Positions 1-10,200 are shown, counted from the stretch's first letter. The stretch is DNA of 64,000 nucleotides from Aldehydirespirator sp965203635 (GCA_965203635.1 OZ241903.1:2852001-2916000), one strand, 5' to 3'. Translations and numbers: made by a program. The notes: a model not told the origin generated them from the sequence alone.

Positions 1-17
1 CTCGGTGCTCGCTTCGG

Positions 18-764
18 CTACTCCCCCGCTTCCCAGTCGATGTCCCGGGTGGTAGCCATGAACTGAAGGCACCTGCCGTGAATAGCCGCCGCGAACGCCT
101 GAAAGCTCACTGACTCCGACGGGAACCGCACCGCCGCCGAGTCCTTGTCGGCGAGGACGACACACGCGGCGTCAAGCAGGCGCTCGCGAACCATCCGCTC
201 GAAGAAGATGACATACCGATCCGCGTAACTGGCCTCATTGAAAGCCGGATCGGGCTCCCACACCGCTCTACGTGGCGAGACCGGGGTGGTGAATGCCTCA
301 TTGTCCTCCAGCAACATGAAGTAGCCCAACCACGGGCGCAGCGGACGGATGATCTCACGCTCCACGGCCTTCCAGACATCGACGGCCTGGCCCAGCGCCT
401 CGTCAGTACGATTGTTGTAGTTCTGGCCGGGGCTGGTGCCCGCCATCGACTTCAACTCGACGATCCCGACTACCCGATCAGCCACCATCACCACGATGTC
501 CCAACTCTTGTCGCGGCGGAAGTAACCTGCGATCGGACGCCTCTTCACATCGATCAGCCGAGCCGGTATGCCTGCGTCAACGAACACCCCCACGACGAGT
601 TCGTGCAGAGCGTCGAGATGACGGCCGCCCGTCACTTCGGCCCGGATGCCAGTGTTGACGACTCCCCTGCTCTCAGACTCGTCAGCCTGCGAGCGCCGCA
701 CCTCCCAGTAGTCGGCCACGGCAGCCCGCACCGAATCGCTATAGTCCGGAAGCTGTGAGGGCAT
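18..764 (-). CDS. Type II restriction endonuclease, XhoI/PaeR7I family
   Basis: The 248-residue product matches the XhoI/PaeR7I restriction endonuclease family in length (about 246) and in conserved blocks: an N-terminal YWEVRRSQ segment, VTGGRHLDALHELV near residue 45, and NYNNRTDEALG near 115. A PD-(D/E)XK-type active site is visible as D89 in SWDIVV with E103-L-K105 in VELKS. Known members cut CTCGAG; specificity here is inferred only. The gene is divergent from the glycosylase-methyltransferase gene at 1029, the likely protective partner. Start ATG at 764 gives a full-length N-terminus. PaeR7I's own methylase modifies adenine, so a C5-methylating partner would be a different pairing. It sits at the outer end of the island, so it could be a stand-alone R-M gene or an accessory of the DISARM-like operon. 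Confidence 0.8.
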   Translation of the reverse strand: MPSQLPDYSDSVRAAVADYWEVRRSQADESESRGVVNTGIRAEVTGGRHLDALHELVVGVFVDAGIPARLIDVKRRPIAGYFRRDKSWDIVVMVADRVVGIVELKSMAGTSPGQNYNNRTDEALGQAVDVWKAVEREIIRPLRPWLGYFMLLEDNEAFTTPVSPRRAVWEPDPAFNEASYADRYVIFFERMVRERLLDAACVVLADKDSAAVRFPSESVSFQAFAAAIHGRCLQFMATTRDIDWEAGE

Positions 765-1028
765 GCGGCTCCTTGGGTCGGCTCCAGTATCCCAGGACTA
801 CCTGCGTGACAGGTGGAGTCGGTGTAGTGCCGAGACTGGCGCCGTCCAGCAACCTCCGCATGGGGCACATCCCCATAGGAGCGCTGCAGCCCGAGGATCC
901 TGACAGGTCTGCGCTAGCCGGCATGGCTCACGGCAACCAGCCACCGCCGCAGGCGACTCGCGTCTCTACCGGACCCGACGGTTCCCCCACCCACTCTGGC
1001 CTCATTGGCTCGGACTCGAGAGGCCTGC
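765..1028. promoter_or_regulatory. Divergent promoter spacer between endonuclease and methyltransferase genes
   Basis: This 264-bp spacer separates the two divergent genes and must hold both promoters. A GAGAGG Shine-Dalgarno-like stretch ends about 6 nt before the ATG at 1029. The XhoI recognition sequence CTCGAG lies at 1015-1020, just upstream of that ribosome site. No C-protein (controller) gene is visible in the spacer. Exact -10/-35 boxes are not clear. Confidence 0.4.
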
Positions 1029-2882
1029 ATGATTAGCGCGAGCCTCAGCACGCATCAGGTCAGAGCACCCACTACGAGTGAGGTCGTCGACCGAGTGGAT
1101 GAGATTCTCGAGGCGAGCTATCGGAGCGGCGACCTCGGGAACCTCTCAGACGTACTGGCCGAGACCGTCTACATCCTCCTGTCAAGGCAAACGCGCGAGA
1201 CCGTCTATCAGCGTGTCTACCGAGATCTGCGAAAGCGGTTCCCCACCTGGAAACGGATGCTTCGAGCTCGTTCCTCGACCATCGAACGTGTCATCGGATC
1301 TGCCGGTCTCGGCCACCAGCGCGCCACTCAGCTACGCGCCTTGCTCCTCGAAGTCGACCGGGTGAACCGGGAACTCCGGATTGGCCCCTATGGCAGGGAC
1401 GGTGGTGACCTGACGCTCGAATTTCTGCGGGACTGGAGCATGGAGGCAACCGAAGCGTTCCTCAAAGCGCTGCCCGGCATCGGGACAAAATCGGCGCGAT
1501 GCATCCTGGCTTACGCCCTCGGAAAGCACCGCTTCGCAGTGGATACCCATGCGCGTCGCATTCTTGGGCGGCTTGGCATCGTCCACGACAAACCAGGAAA
1601 GCCCAACCATGACGCGTTCGAGGATGCCGTTCCCAGGGCTGCCCGCATCAGGCTGCATATCAATCTTGTGCACCACGGCAGAGCGGTATGCCGGGAGTCA
1701 ACGCCCAGATGTAGCAGCTGTTCCCTCATCTCGTTCTGTGACATGGGGCGTGCCACGGTGGCCGCCAACGCAGGCCGCGCGGCGGTCGTGGATCTCTTCG
1801 CCGGCGCAGGTGCGATGGGACTGGGCTTTAAGGAGGCCGGCTTTCGAGTTGTGGCCGCAGTTGAGATCGAGCGTCATGCCGCGCAGACATACCGTCTGAA
1901 CCACCCGGGCGTACCTGTCCTCGAGGCGTCCGTCAATGACGTCACCGGAGATGTACTGAGATCATGGCTACCTGGCTTGGACGCACCCGCGGTCGTAATT
2001 GCCGGACCACCCTGCCAGGGATACTCCGCCGCCGGTTCGAGGACCATTGGTGATCGCCGGAACCTGCTCTTCCGGCACGTAAGCCGGCTTGCGCGCGAAC
2101 TAAGGGCACGATCCGTATTGATCGAGAATGTCCCGGGTGTCCGCCGAGTCAACGGGGTCACCTACACGGAGCGAATCATGGCATCGCTCCAGAGAGCGGG
2201 CTACATCACCTGGAGACAACCTGCCACGCTGCGCGCTTCTGATTTTGGAGTACCACAGAATCGCCGGCGCCTCTTTTTCGTTGGCGTAGGGCCCGGTCTT
2301 GCCTTGCCTGACGTACCGACCCCAACTCACATGCCCCCAGGCGCCACGGCGCGCGACCAGACGCTGGCGCGCACCGTAGCTCTGATCGAGCGGTTGCGGG
2401 ATCTCCCTAACCTCGGCCCGGGCGAAGGAGCGGAACGGCTTCAACTCTCAAACGGGAGCGTCGTACTGAACTCGACCGCAATGAAGCATTCAACCAAGGT
2501 CGTGGACAAGATCAAGGCGATCCCGCCAGGTGGTGGCCCGATCTCATATCGACGACTTGAGGAGGACGTTGCTCGGACACTTGTAGCCGGACACCGGGCT
2601 CTGCCGGTGCATCCGACGCAGCACCGCGCGATCACGGTAAGGGAGGCGGCGCGAATCCAAGGCTTTCCGGACACATATTTCTTCTGCGGTCCACGCGCTA
2701 GCCAGCCACTTCAGGTGGCGAATGCTGTCCCGCCTGCGCTCGCACGGGCGGTTGCGAAGAAGCTGCGGGTGTCACTAGAGGCCTCTGACGTGCTCAAGGC
2801 TGAGCCCCCACAAAGCGAACCACCCGAGATTGCAGCAACCTCTCTGATAGAAATAATCGACGGCGCCGACGTCGCGATCTAG
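1029..2882 (+). CDS. Endonuclease III-type DNA glycosylase fused to DNA C5-cytosine methyltransferase
   Basis: A 617-residue two-domain protein. Residues about 20-240 are an HhH-GPD glycosylase: hairpin LPGIGTKSA at 148-156 with the lyase-type Lys154, Asp172 in VDTHARR, and a [4Fe-4S] cluster at C221-x6-C228-x2-C231-x5-C237. Residues about 250-600 are a C5-methyltransferase: motif I DLFAGAGAMGLGF, motif IV GPPCQGYS with nucleophile Cys329, motif VI ENV, QNRRRLFFVG, REAARIQGFP and QVANAVPPALA. All expected catalytic residues are present. By family knowledge one half makes 5-methylcytosine and the other excises a damaged or modified base. Mismatch repair of deaminated 5mC (T:G) is the simplest inference; 5mC removal as in plant DEMETER/ROS1 cannot be excluded. 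It lies upstream of the drm operon and could act as its DrmMII-type methylase. ATG 1029 is preferred over TTG 1005 because of the GAGAGG site. Confidence 0.9.
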   Translation: MISASLSTHQVRAPTTSEVVDRVDEILEASYRSGDLGNLSDVLAETVYILLSRQTRETVYQRVYRDLRKRFPTWKRMLRARSSTIERVIGSAGLGHQRATQLRALLLEVDRVNRELRIGPYGRDGGDLTLEFLRDWSMEATEAFLKALPGIGTKSARCILAYALGKHRFAVDTHARRILGRLGIVHDKPGKPNHDAFEDAVPRAARIRLHINLVHHGRAVCRESTPRCSSCSLISFCDMGRATVAANAGRAAVVDLFAGAGAMGLGFKEAGFRVVAAVEIERHAAQTYRLNHPGVPVLEASVNDVTGDVLRSWLPGLDAPAVVIAGPPCQGYSAAGSRTIGDRRNLLFRHVSRLARELRARSVLIENVPGVRRVNGVTYTERIMASLQRAGYITWRQPATLRASDFGVPQNRRRLFFVGVGPGLALPDVPTPTHMPPGATARDQTLARTVALIERLRDLPNLGPGEGAERLQLSNGSVVLNSTAMKHSTKVVDKIKAIPPGGGPISYRRLEEDVARTLVAGHRALPVHPTQHRAITVREAARIQGFPDTYFFCGPRASQPLQVANAVPPALARAVAKKLRVSLEASDVLKAEPPQSEPPEIAATSLIEIIDGADVAI

Positions 2883-3014
2883 CTGACCCGACGCCACGCT
2901 CGAATACCGAACTCGCAAGCTGTCACAGGGCGCATGTAGAACGTGTCACCGAACCCGCACTCAGCAACTAGATCGGACAGCTGAGGGCCGAGGCGGCGGG
3001 ACTCCGGGAGCGAA

Positions 3015-3998
3015 ATGGCCGAAGTAGTGCAGACAGGGGTGGCAGACAAGCTGCGGATTGCCGACGAGTGGACACCGTGGAGAGACCTCCCGCCATGGTT
3101 GCGCTTCTTCTTCCAGCTCGGAGAGCGAGTAGCGGCCACACATGAAGCCGGCGTCCAGACGTGTGCCGTCATTGTCCCTCCCGTCCGCCCCTACGCCGCG
3201 GTGTTCGCAGCGACTGGGGCGGTGGTGGGAACGGCAAAGTTCGCTCCGGCTGTCCCCGAGATCGACCCCCATTTCGACTCCCTTGCCACTCTTGAACCCG
3301 GAACGGCTGTCGTCGTCAAGATGGGCGAACGCATCTACGCGGCCACCTTCAAGGAGATGGCTGAGAGGTTCGGTAAGCCTTACCTCAAGGTCGAGTACGT
3401 ACACGACAAGATGGTCCAGTACCTCCCAAAGCAGGAGTGTCACCGAGTTCAGGTCGGTGAAGGCGGGAAGCGAACGCTGCCGAAGACCTCCCGGCGGCCC
3501 AGGTCGAACGCCTCGATCATCGACGAACTCCTCGGTGATGACGCTGAGGATTTCCTGTCAATCCCGACCGTTGACACGGTCCTTATCGGAACAGTGTCAC
3601 TGCTCGAGAGGGAGTTGGAGGAAGTGAAGATCAGGACTTCCACTGAGGGCGTGGCCACGACGACGCTAGGAGCCCTGCTACGGCCGAGACGTGTCCTGCC
3701 TGATGGGGGGATTTCCCGAAGCTTGCTCCTGTCCGATCGAGTCACAGACATCTCGATGCCGGTGGAGGACGTCCCTCATGTTGCGGTATTCGATGGGGCC
3801 CGAGCCCTCTCGCGGCGGCGTTCCGAGTTCTCGGACTCAAGCTGGATTGCCATCCTTGATCGCTGCGCCACGAGCTTCGGAGAGGGCGTTGATGTGGCCA
3901 ACGAGGAGTATGCCCTCCGTCGAGGGCCCGCACCGTACTTCAGTGAACTCGAATTGCCTCCGGGCACAGAAGCACAAGCGTTTGAGCGTCGCAGATGA
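3015..3998 (+). CDS. Unrecognised DISARM-operon protein, possible N-terminal half of a split DrmE
   Basis: A 327-residue protein I cannot assign by motif. The N-terminal 100 residues have a PPWLRFFFQLGERV segment and a hydrophobic CAVIVPPVRPYAAVFAATG stretch, with no clear signal peptide or catalytic motif; the middle (about 145-180) is basic and low complexity. The ATG at 3015 follows a GGGAG ribosome site. The gene starts a run of five overlapping genes and ends with an ATGA overlap with the next, so the two are translationally coupled. Together they encode about 837 residues directly upstream of helicase genes of the DISARM type. That position and size suggest a DrmE-like component encoded in two pieces. 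This is inference from context, not a sequence match. Confidence 0.75.
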   Translation: MAEVVQTGVADKLRIADEWTPWRDLPPWLRFFFQLGERVAATHEAGVQTCAVIVPPVRPYAAVFAATGAVVGTAKFAPAVPEIDPHFDSLATLEPGTAVVVKMGERIYAATFKEMAERFGKPYLKVEYVHDKMVQYLPKQECHRVQVGEGGKRTLPKTSRRPRSNASIIDELLGDDAEDFLSIPTVDTVLIGTVSLLERELEEVKIRTSTEGVATTTLGALLRPRRVLPDGGISRSLLLSDRVTDISMPVEDVPHVAVFDGARALSRRRSEFSDSSWIAILDRCATSFGEGVDVANEEYALRRGPAPYFSELELPPGTEAQAFERRR

Positions 3999-5527
3999 CC
4001 TACGTCAGCCTGCGGCACGCGGATAGCTATCACAGGGTTGCTGCCGAAGCAAGGCTGTCGTGGCGGTCCATGGAGCACACCGACCTTGAGCGGTTCTCGG
4101 AAGCTGTCTTCAGACTCACCCGTCTGGCCAAGCAGCAGGAAGACGACACTGGGTGGCGCGAGGTGCTCCACCCCGCCCGGAGGGCGCGGAACATCGCAAC
4201 CACCGTTCCCCTGCCCTTCTCGCATCGCAGTCTGGGGATCGCGCCACTCCTTGACCAACTCGAACGATCTCTACCTGTGCTGCGTGTGTACGGCGGCGAC
4301 GAGGCGAGCGAACTAGGAGAGAAGGTGCTCACAGCAGGTCGCGCTCTAGTCGAGTTGGACGACACCCCACTACTCGACACGATTCTTGACGCCGCTACGA
4401 GTGGCAGGCGAAGTGGAACGGGCGTGCTACTGCCGATTGCAGAGCACATACGCGCCGTCGGCGAGAACTTGGGGCACAACCACCCAGACATCGAGGTCCT
4501 CGGCCGTCACGAGATTGCTGGCTTGGAGCCCTTGGGTCGTCTCATCGTTGTCGGGCCGCTCTATTGGTATGGCGGCCATCAGCATGTGCTCACTTCCCCG
4601 CGTGCATCCCAGATCGTGGTGCTCAAGTGGGCGTGGTTCCGGGAGCGACAGCCTGCCGCGACATCGCTCGAGGGCTCTCGTGGTACGGCAGGAATTCGAG
4701 TCAGGCCCGTTCCGGCCATGCAATCCTCCTTTGAAATCAAGCCTGAGGATGAACAGACCTTCGTGCACTGGGCATCCGTATCGCACGAACTTTCGCGCCC
4801 TGGTGACGGAGACCTCTCGGAACCAGTACTTGCTCGGCCAGCAATCCTCGCGGGCAACTACGCAGTGCTCTTGCCTGAGGACGGAGATCGGCTCGTCTGG
4901 CTACTCGATCCCCATGCTCCACCCGAGCATCGAGTCGCACGAGTTGATGTTGCGGATCTAGAGCCAGGTCACGTGATCATCCTTCGGACAGCCGGAGGAG
5001 GCGATCTGATCGTCCCTATCGCGGACGACATGCTCGGGCGGGAAGCACCCAGACTGCGTCAACTGCAGCGCAAGTGGAAGCTACAGCTGCGCTCGTGGGT
5101 CAGGCAGCACCGGACGATTCGTCGAGCAGCTACCGAACTGCGGCGTCTCGGCTGTGAGAGAGCGAATCCCCAGAACCTCCAGAATTGGCTCGGCGAGCGG
5201 TCCTTGCGAACAGAGAACCGTGCCGACTGGCGAGTATTGATGGATGCAGCCTCCCTATCGCAAGAGGCGGAGACGATCTGGCGTGCCATGTCCAAGCTGC
5301 ACAGTGCACATACGGAAGCCGGTCGATCCATCGGGCGCCGCCTCCGAGAGATGGCCAACACCAGTCCACTCAACGAGTTGCTGGATTCCGGCCGTCAGGT
5401 GTTCTCGCAAGCACGCGGTGGGTCTGTCACTGCGTTCAGGATCGAAGCGTTCGCGCCATCCACAGTTCAGTGCGCTCCGGACCGACTGATGATCCCCACC
5501 GCTGTTCGGGAAGAATGGCTTACCTGA
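3995..5527 (+). CDS. Unrecognised DISARM-operon protein, possible C-terminal half of a split DrmE
   Basis: A 510-residue protein with no motif I recognise. The last 160 residues are helical and basic (LQRKWKLQLRSWVRQHRTI, then NPQNLQNWLGE), resembling a helical DNA-binding or protein-binding tail. The middle has short beta-rich segments such as YAVLLPEDGDRLVWLLDP and GHVIILRTAGGGDLIVPI. It overlaps the preceding gene by 4 bp and the following NERD-helicase gene by 13 bp. The coupling and operon place point to a protein complex with those partners. It could be the C-terminal part of a DrmE-type protein split from the 327-residue gene; it could also be an unrelated accessory factor. Confidence 0.75.
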   Translation: MTYVSLRHADSYHRVAAEARLSWRSMEHTDLERFSEAVFRLTRLAKQQEDDTGWREVLHPARRARNIATTVPLPFSHRSLGIAPLLDQLERSLPVLRVYGGDEASELGEKVLTAGRALVELDDTPLLDTILDAATSGRRSGTGVLLPIAEHIRAVGENLGHNHPDIEVLGRHEIAGLEPLGRLIVVGPLYWYGGHQHVLTSPRASQIVVLKWAWFRERQPAATSLEGSRGTAGIRVRPVPAMQSSFEIKPEDEQTFVHWASVSHELSRPGDGDLSEPVLARPAILAGNYAVLLPEDGDRLVWLLDPHAPPEHRVARVDVADLEPGHVIILRTAGGGDLIVPIADDMLGREAPRLRQLQRKWKLQLRSWVRQHRTIRRAATELRRLGCERANPQNLQNWLGERSLRTENRADWRVLMDAASLSQEAETIWRAMSKLHSAHTEAGRSIGRRLREMANTSPLNELLDSGRQVFSQARGGSVTAFRIEAFAPSTVQCAPDRLMIPTAVREEWLT

Positions 5528-7263
5528 TCCCGCCGGACTACCCACCCGACACGAGTCCGGGAGAGGTGCTCGTCTTCGAGGCTCTACGCGAGCCGTCTAT
5601 TGGGAGAGGTTGGACCGTCCTTCATTCCCTTCACATCCCTGATCACATGCGACAGGTGGAGGGCGAGGCGGACTTCGTGGTTCTCATACCGGGCCTAGGC
5701 GTCCTGACACTCGAGATCAAGAGCCACCTAAGGGCAGACTACGTGGACGGTGCCTGGTACCTCGGAGAGAGCGGTGGACCGGACTACCGCGGCCCCATGC
5801 GGCAGGCCGAGATGGCTGCGCGAAGCATCAAGCGCAAAGTCGTCGAAGCGCTCCCATCAGCCTCGCGGATCCTCTTCTGGTCCGCAGTCCTGTTCACTCA
5901 CTGCACGCCCACCGTGCGAGCACCGACCGGCGACTGGCACCCGTGGCAGTTGCTCACAAGCGCGGACCTCGACCTCAAGAGCATCGAACGGCTGCTCGAA
6001 GATGTCATGCGCAGCGCTCGCGACCATGTAGCACGGGTGGAGCAGGCGCGCTGGTTCGACCCGGCCGCATTGAGACCGTCAAAGACCGAATGCGAACGTA
6101 TTCGGCGGGTTCTAAGGCCCGACTTGCACTTCCTTCCAGCGACGTCAACCATCCGGCAGCGGCGCATACAACAGATCCGCCGATTCACCGAGGAGCAACT
6201 CGAGATCATCGACGGGCTCGATGGCGTGAACGAGCGCGCTGTAGTCGAGGGGCCAGCCGGGACGGGCAAGACCGTCCTGGCCTTCGAGGAGGCCCGGAAG
6301 GCAAGCTCCCTAGGTGCGCGAACAGCGCTCCTCTGCTTCAACCAGCAGCTGGCCGCCCACCTCAAGAACGAAGCGGAGCAGTTCAAGCTCGTAGACGTGG
6401 ACATCTTGTCGTTTCACGCACTGCTACGCCGCGTGGCGGAAGAGATTCCCCCTAGCAATGCGGGCCATGACTATTGGGCGCAGGTGCTTCCAGACAGAGC
6501 GCTTGCTCGTCTACTCGACGCCCGACCCCGATACGACTTCCTCATCATCGACGAAGCACAGGATCTGGTTAGACCTGCATATCTGGATGTCATGGACGCC
6601 TTGCTCGTCAATGAGCTATCAAGTGGCAACTGGCGCATGTTCGGCGACTTCGAGCGCCAGGCGATCTTTGACGTTGAGCCCAAGGACACCGTGAACGCGA
6701 TCTTGCAGCGGAGCCGTGATGTCGCGCGCTACAGGCTTAGGCGAAACTGCCGGAACACCCCTCGCGTCGCGGAGTACGTCGTGCAGTTAGGTGGCTTGAG
6801 TCCCGGCTACACCAGGGTGATGCGACCCGATCCTGGCCGCGAGAGCACCCCCAAGACGAGCTTCTACGCCTCGAGCGAGGATCAGGAACGCCTGCTCAAG
6901 GAAGCCCTCGGACAGCTCCAGCAGAGCAGTGAGTTTGCGCCAGAGGACATCGTCGTACTCTCCCCCGTCGTGGACTCGTGCGCGCTGAGCCTGTCAAAGT
7001 CCAGGGGATTTCGCCTCACTCCTCTACCGGAGAGGCGGAAGGGCGCTAGTAGCTTCGGGACCATCTCAGCATTCAAAGGGCTCGAAGCCCCGGCCGTGAT
7101 TCTCACCGACATCGACGAAGTAGGCACACCGCGAGCACAGCGGCTCTTCTACGTTGCCGTATCGAGAGCTACCGACTGCTTACGTGTCCTCATTCGAGAC
7201 GGCTTGCAGCGGGCCGTTGCCAGACTGGTTACAGGGGGAACGCCAGATGCCCCAGTTCGTTGA
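5515..7263 (+). CDS. NERD-nuclease domain fused to UvrD/PcrA-type superfamily 1 helicase
   Basis: A 582-residue protein. Residues about 15-130 form a NERD domain: GEADFVVLIPGLGVLTLEIKS keeps the nuclease-like residues D53, E67 and K69. The helicase part has Walker A GPAGTGKT at 246-253, Walker B DFLIIDEAQDLV, an arginine-rich RLRRNCRNT segment, and C-terminal motifs ISAFKGLEAPAVIL and RLFYVAVSRATD typical of UvrD-type enzymes. It likely unwinds and perhaps nicks DNA in the cytoplasm. ATG 5515 is chosen because it overlaps the upstream stop by 13 bp and starts immediately before the NERD domain. A longer frame upstream lies inside the preceding gene and lacks conserved sequence. This gene is not a standard DISARM core component. 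Confidence 0.88.
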   Translation: MAYLIPPDYPPDTSPGEVLVFEALREPSIGRGWTVLHSLHIPDHMRQVEGEADFVVLIPGLGVLTLEIKSHLRADYVDGAWYLGESGGPDYRGPMRQAEMAARSIKRKVVEALPSASRILFWSAVLFTHCTPTVRAPTGDWHPWQLLTSADLDLKSIERLLEDVMRSARDHVARVEQARWFDPAALRPSKTECERIRRVLRPDLHFLPATSTIRQRRIQQIRRFTEEQLEIIDGLDGVNERAVVEGPAGTGKTVLAFEEARKASSLGARTALLCFNQQLAAHLKNEAEQFKLVDVDILSFHALLRRVAEEIPPSNAGHDYWAQVLPDRALARLLDARPRYDFLIIDEAQDLVRPAYLDVMDALLVNELSSGNWRMFGDFERQAIFDVEPKDTVNAILQRSRDVARYRLRRNCRNTPRVAEYVVQLGGLSPGYTRVMRPDPGRESTPKTSFYASSEDQERLLKEALGQLQQSSEFAPEDIVVLSPVVDSCALSLSKSRGFRLTPLPERRKGASSFGTISAFKGLEAPAVILTDIDEVGTPRAQRLFYVAVSRATDCLRVLIRDGLQRAVARLVTGGTPDAPVR

Positions 7264-10200
7264 GGCTCGCGCCAAGGCCCTCAGCGTGCTCCAACGCGAG
7301 CTCGTCGGCCCCGACCCTCAAGGCTCACCATTCGACCCTGAGAACGATGTGATCGAGGAAAAGAGCGCATGGTTACCCCGCTATCAGTCAGGCAACGGCG
7401 AGGAAATCCTCACAAGGGATAGCCCGGATCGCCGCTACGGGATAGGGGTCATTTACAGCAAAGGAGGCCGTGCTCCCGCGCAGCAGGATGTCGCTACCGG
7501 GGATGGGCCTCTTGAGGACGCTGTGATCGCCCCTGACGCCGAACTCACGACGCGCCAGTTCCGGGACCACGCAGAGTCCAACCGTAGCGACCTAGGCGAC
7601 GAGTCACCGTCGCACGATCTCGATCTAGCGGGTGCAAACGAGTTCCGCCCGACGACGATGGCCGTTACGTTCCTGGTAGAGCTGCCCACCCAGGCCACTG
7701 TACGGCTGAAGCTGAGTGCCGGCCGTTATCACCAGCACGACATTGCCGTGGGCACGCGGACGCGGACCTGGTGGTTCCGCAGCCCCTGCTGGTTAGAAGC
7801 GCGATGGGACGGAAGTGATCTGCTGGCGCTAAGCGGCCCCCAAGATGGCCTGATCACAACGGACGGCATGGATGGCCTCACCGTGCGCGCCTTCGCCGTC
7901 TCTCGACCGAGAGAAGACGGAACGTGCCTCATCACCGCTGGCGTCATGAACTCGACACCCGGAGCTACACCAGATCACTTCCTGTTCCAGGCGGCACTCG
8001 AAGTATCCGTGTCGGATCCCTCAGGCTCGCGCCGCATTCTCCCTTACCCGCAGCCGGAACATCTCTCGCGCGATCCTGAGGACAAGTCTTTCGATCTGCT
8101 GTACCGGTCCTACCCAACATTCGCGGTCGGTCACGGCTGCGCGGCCGGATGGGACGCGCAACCCAATGGTGGGCGATGCACATCAGTTCGGGGGGAGTCT
8201 CTTCCTGTCACTGAAGTACCCAGCATCACGCCGCAGGTCTTTCGAGCTGATGGATCAGAAGTGCGGGTTCCCATGGCACCGCTCGCCGGCCTCATCGAGG
8301 GTGACGACGGCATGGAGAGCCTCGAGGAGATCATCGGCCTATACGAGTCTTGGATAGCGGATAGGGCGCAAGCCGTACCCGGGCTCGATCCAGATCATCG
8401 ATCGACCGCCCTCCGCCATCTTGAACAATGCACCGCGGCCTCGCGCCGCATGCGTGAAGGACTTGCTCTGCTCCGCGAGCCCGGCCACGTCCGCGACGCG
8501 TTTGTGCTGGCTAACCGAGCGGTGCTGCTGCAGCAAGTTCACTTCGTGGGCACGACCCGACCACTCGTGTACGACGACCGGAGGAAGTTGCTCAGGTTGA
8601 GTCAACCCAAGCGACCGGCCGACCCCCTTGCGCCCCCGCCCGGCAGAGGAGCCTGGCGACCGTTTCAGATCGCATTCCTGCTCGCAACGATTCCTTCCTG
8701 CGCGGACCCAAGCCATCCAGACCGAGAACTCGTCGACCTCATCTTCTTCCCGACGGGCGGCGGCAAGACGGAGGCATACCTCGGACTGTCCGCGTTCACC
8801 GTAATCCTGCGACGCCTCCGCGATCCGCGGGACGCCGGCGTCGAAGTCTTGATGCGCTACACGCTCCGGCTCTTGACAGCGCAGCAGTTTCAGCGTGCTG
8901 CGGCGTTGGTCTGTGCGCTAGAAGCCATTCGCAGCGAGCGGCCCGACCTTGGCCCGAAGCCCTTCACCATAGGCATCTGGGTTGGAGGCAGCACTACTCC
9001 TAACAGGCGCCGGGATGCGCTCAATGCTCTCCGTAACCTCCGCGCCGGCCAGGGATCGAACCCGTTCCTAGTCATCCGATGCCCGTGGTGCTCAGCACAG
9101 ATCGGCCCAATACGCAATCAGAGAACCCGAGGCAGGGGTTCCAGAGTGCCCCGGGTTCACGGCTATGAGGAGGTAGCAGGCACCGTACGGATCAGATGCA
9201 CAGACGAATCTTGCGAGTTCTCAGACGGCCTTCCACTCTATGTTGTAGATCAGGACATCTACGAACACCGCCCGACCATCGTGATTGGCACTGTCGATAA
9301 GTTCGCCCAGTTGGCCTGGCGCTCAGACACCCGAACGCTCTTCGGTCTCGGTGACACCGGAGATCACGATGTGTCGCCGCCTGGTCTGATCATCCAAGAC
9401 GAGCTACATCTCATTTCAGGGCCGCTTGGATCGATGGTGGGCCTATTCGAGAGCGTTGTCGAGGAACTCTGCGTCGACCACAGACACGAGCGGCCCGTGC
9501 GGCCGAAGATCATCAGCTCGACGGCAACAATCCGGCGCTATTCCGAACAGGTTCGCGCTCTGTTCGCGAGGCAGAGCGCCGCCCTCTTCCCACCACACGG
9601 CATAGATGTTCAAGACTCATTCTTCGCCAGCTATGCCACGTACCGTTCCCCACATACTCGCGCGGGAGAGTTACGCGAGGGCCGAATGTACGTAGGGATC
9701 CACGGTGGCGGGCTCGGATCTCTCCAGACTGCACAGGTCCGAGCCTTCGCGGCGCTTCTCCAAGCCGGAATGGATCTACCCGAGGCCGAGCGTGATCCCT
9801 ATTGGACCCTAATGGTGTTCTTCAACAGCCTTCGCGAGCTCGGAACGTCCCTTTCGCTGCTGCAATCCGACATTCCCGACTACATGAAGGCCATACGCAA
9901 CCGTCGCGGATCGTCCTGGGACGAGGTACGCAGACTCAACCGTGAACTCGAATTGACGGGGCGGATCGAGAATGACCGCGTTCCGGCAGTCATGGAGGCC
10001 CTCGAAACCCCCTACGGCAGCGGACGCGATACGGTCGACATCTGCCTCGCGACCAACATCATTGAGGTGGGCATCGATATCGACCGCCTGTCATCGATGG
10101 CGGTCGTCGGCCAGCCCAAGTCGACATCCCAGTACATTCAGGTGACGGGCCGGGTTGGGCGCCGGTGGGAAGAACGCCCGGGCCTGGTCGCGATGATCTA

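Noticed and set aside
755..1036. Short open frame in the spacer between endonuclease and methylase genes
   Set aside because: No HTH or other family feature; the region must hold two promoters, so a controller gene is not supported.
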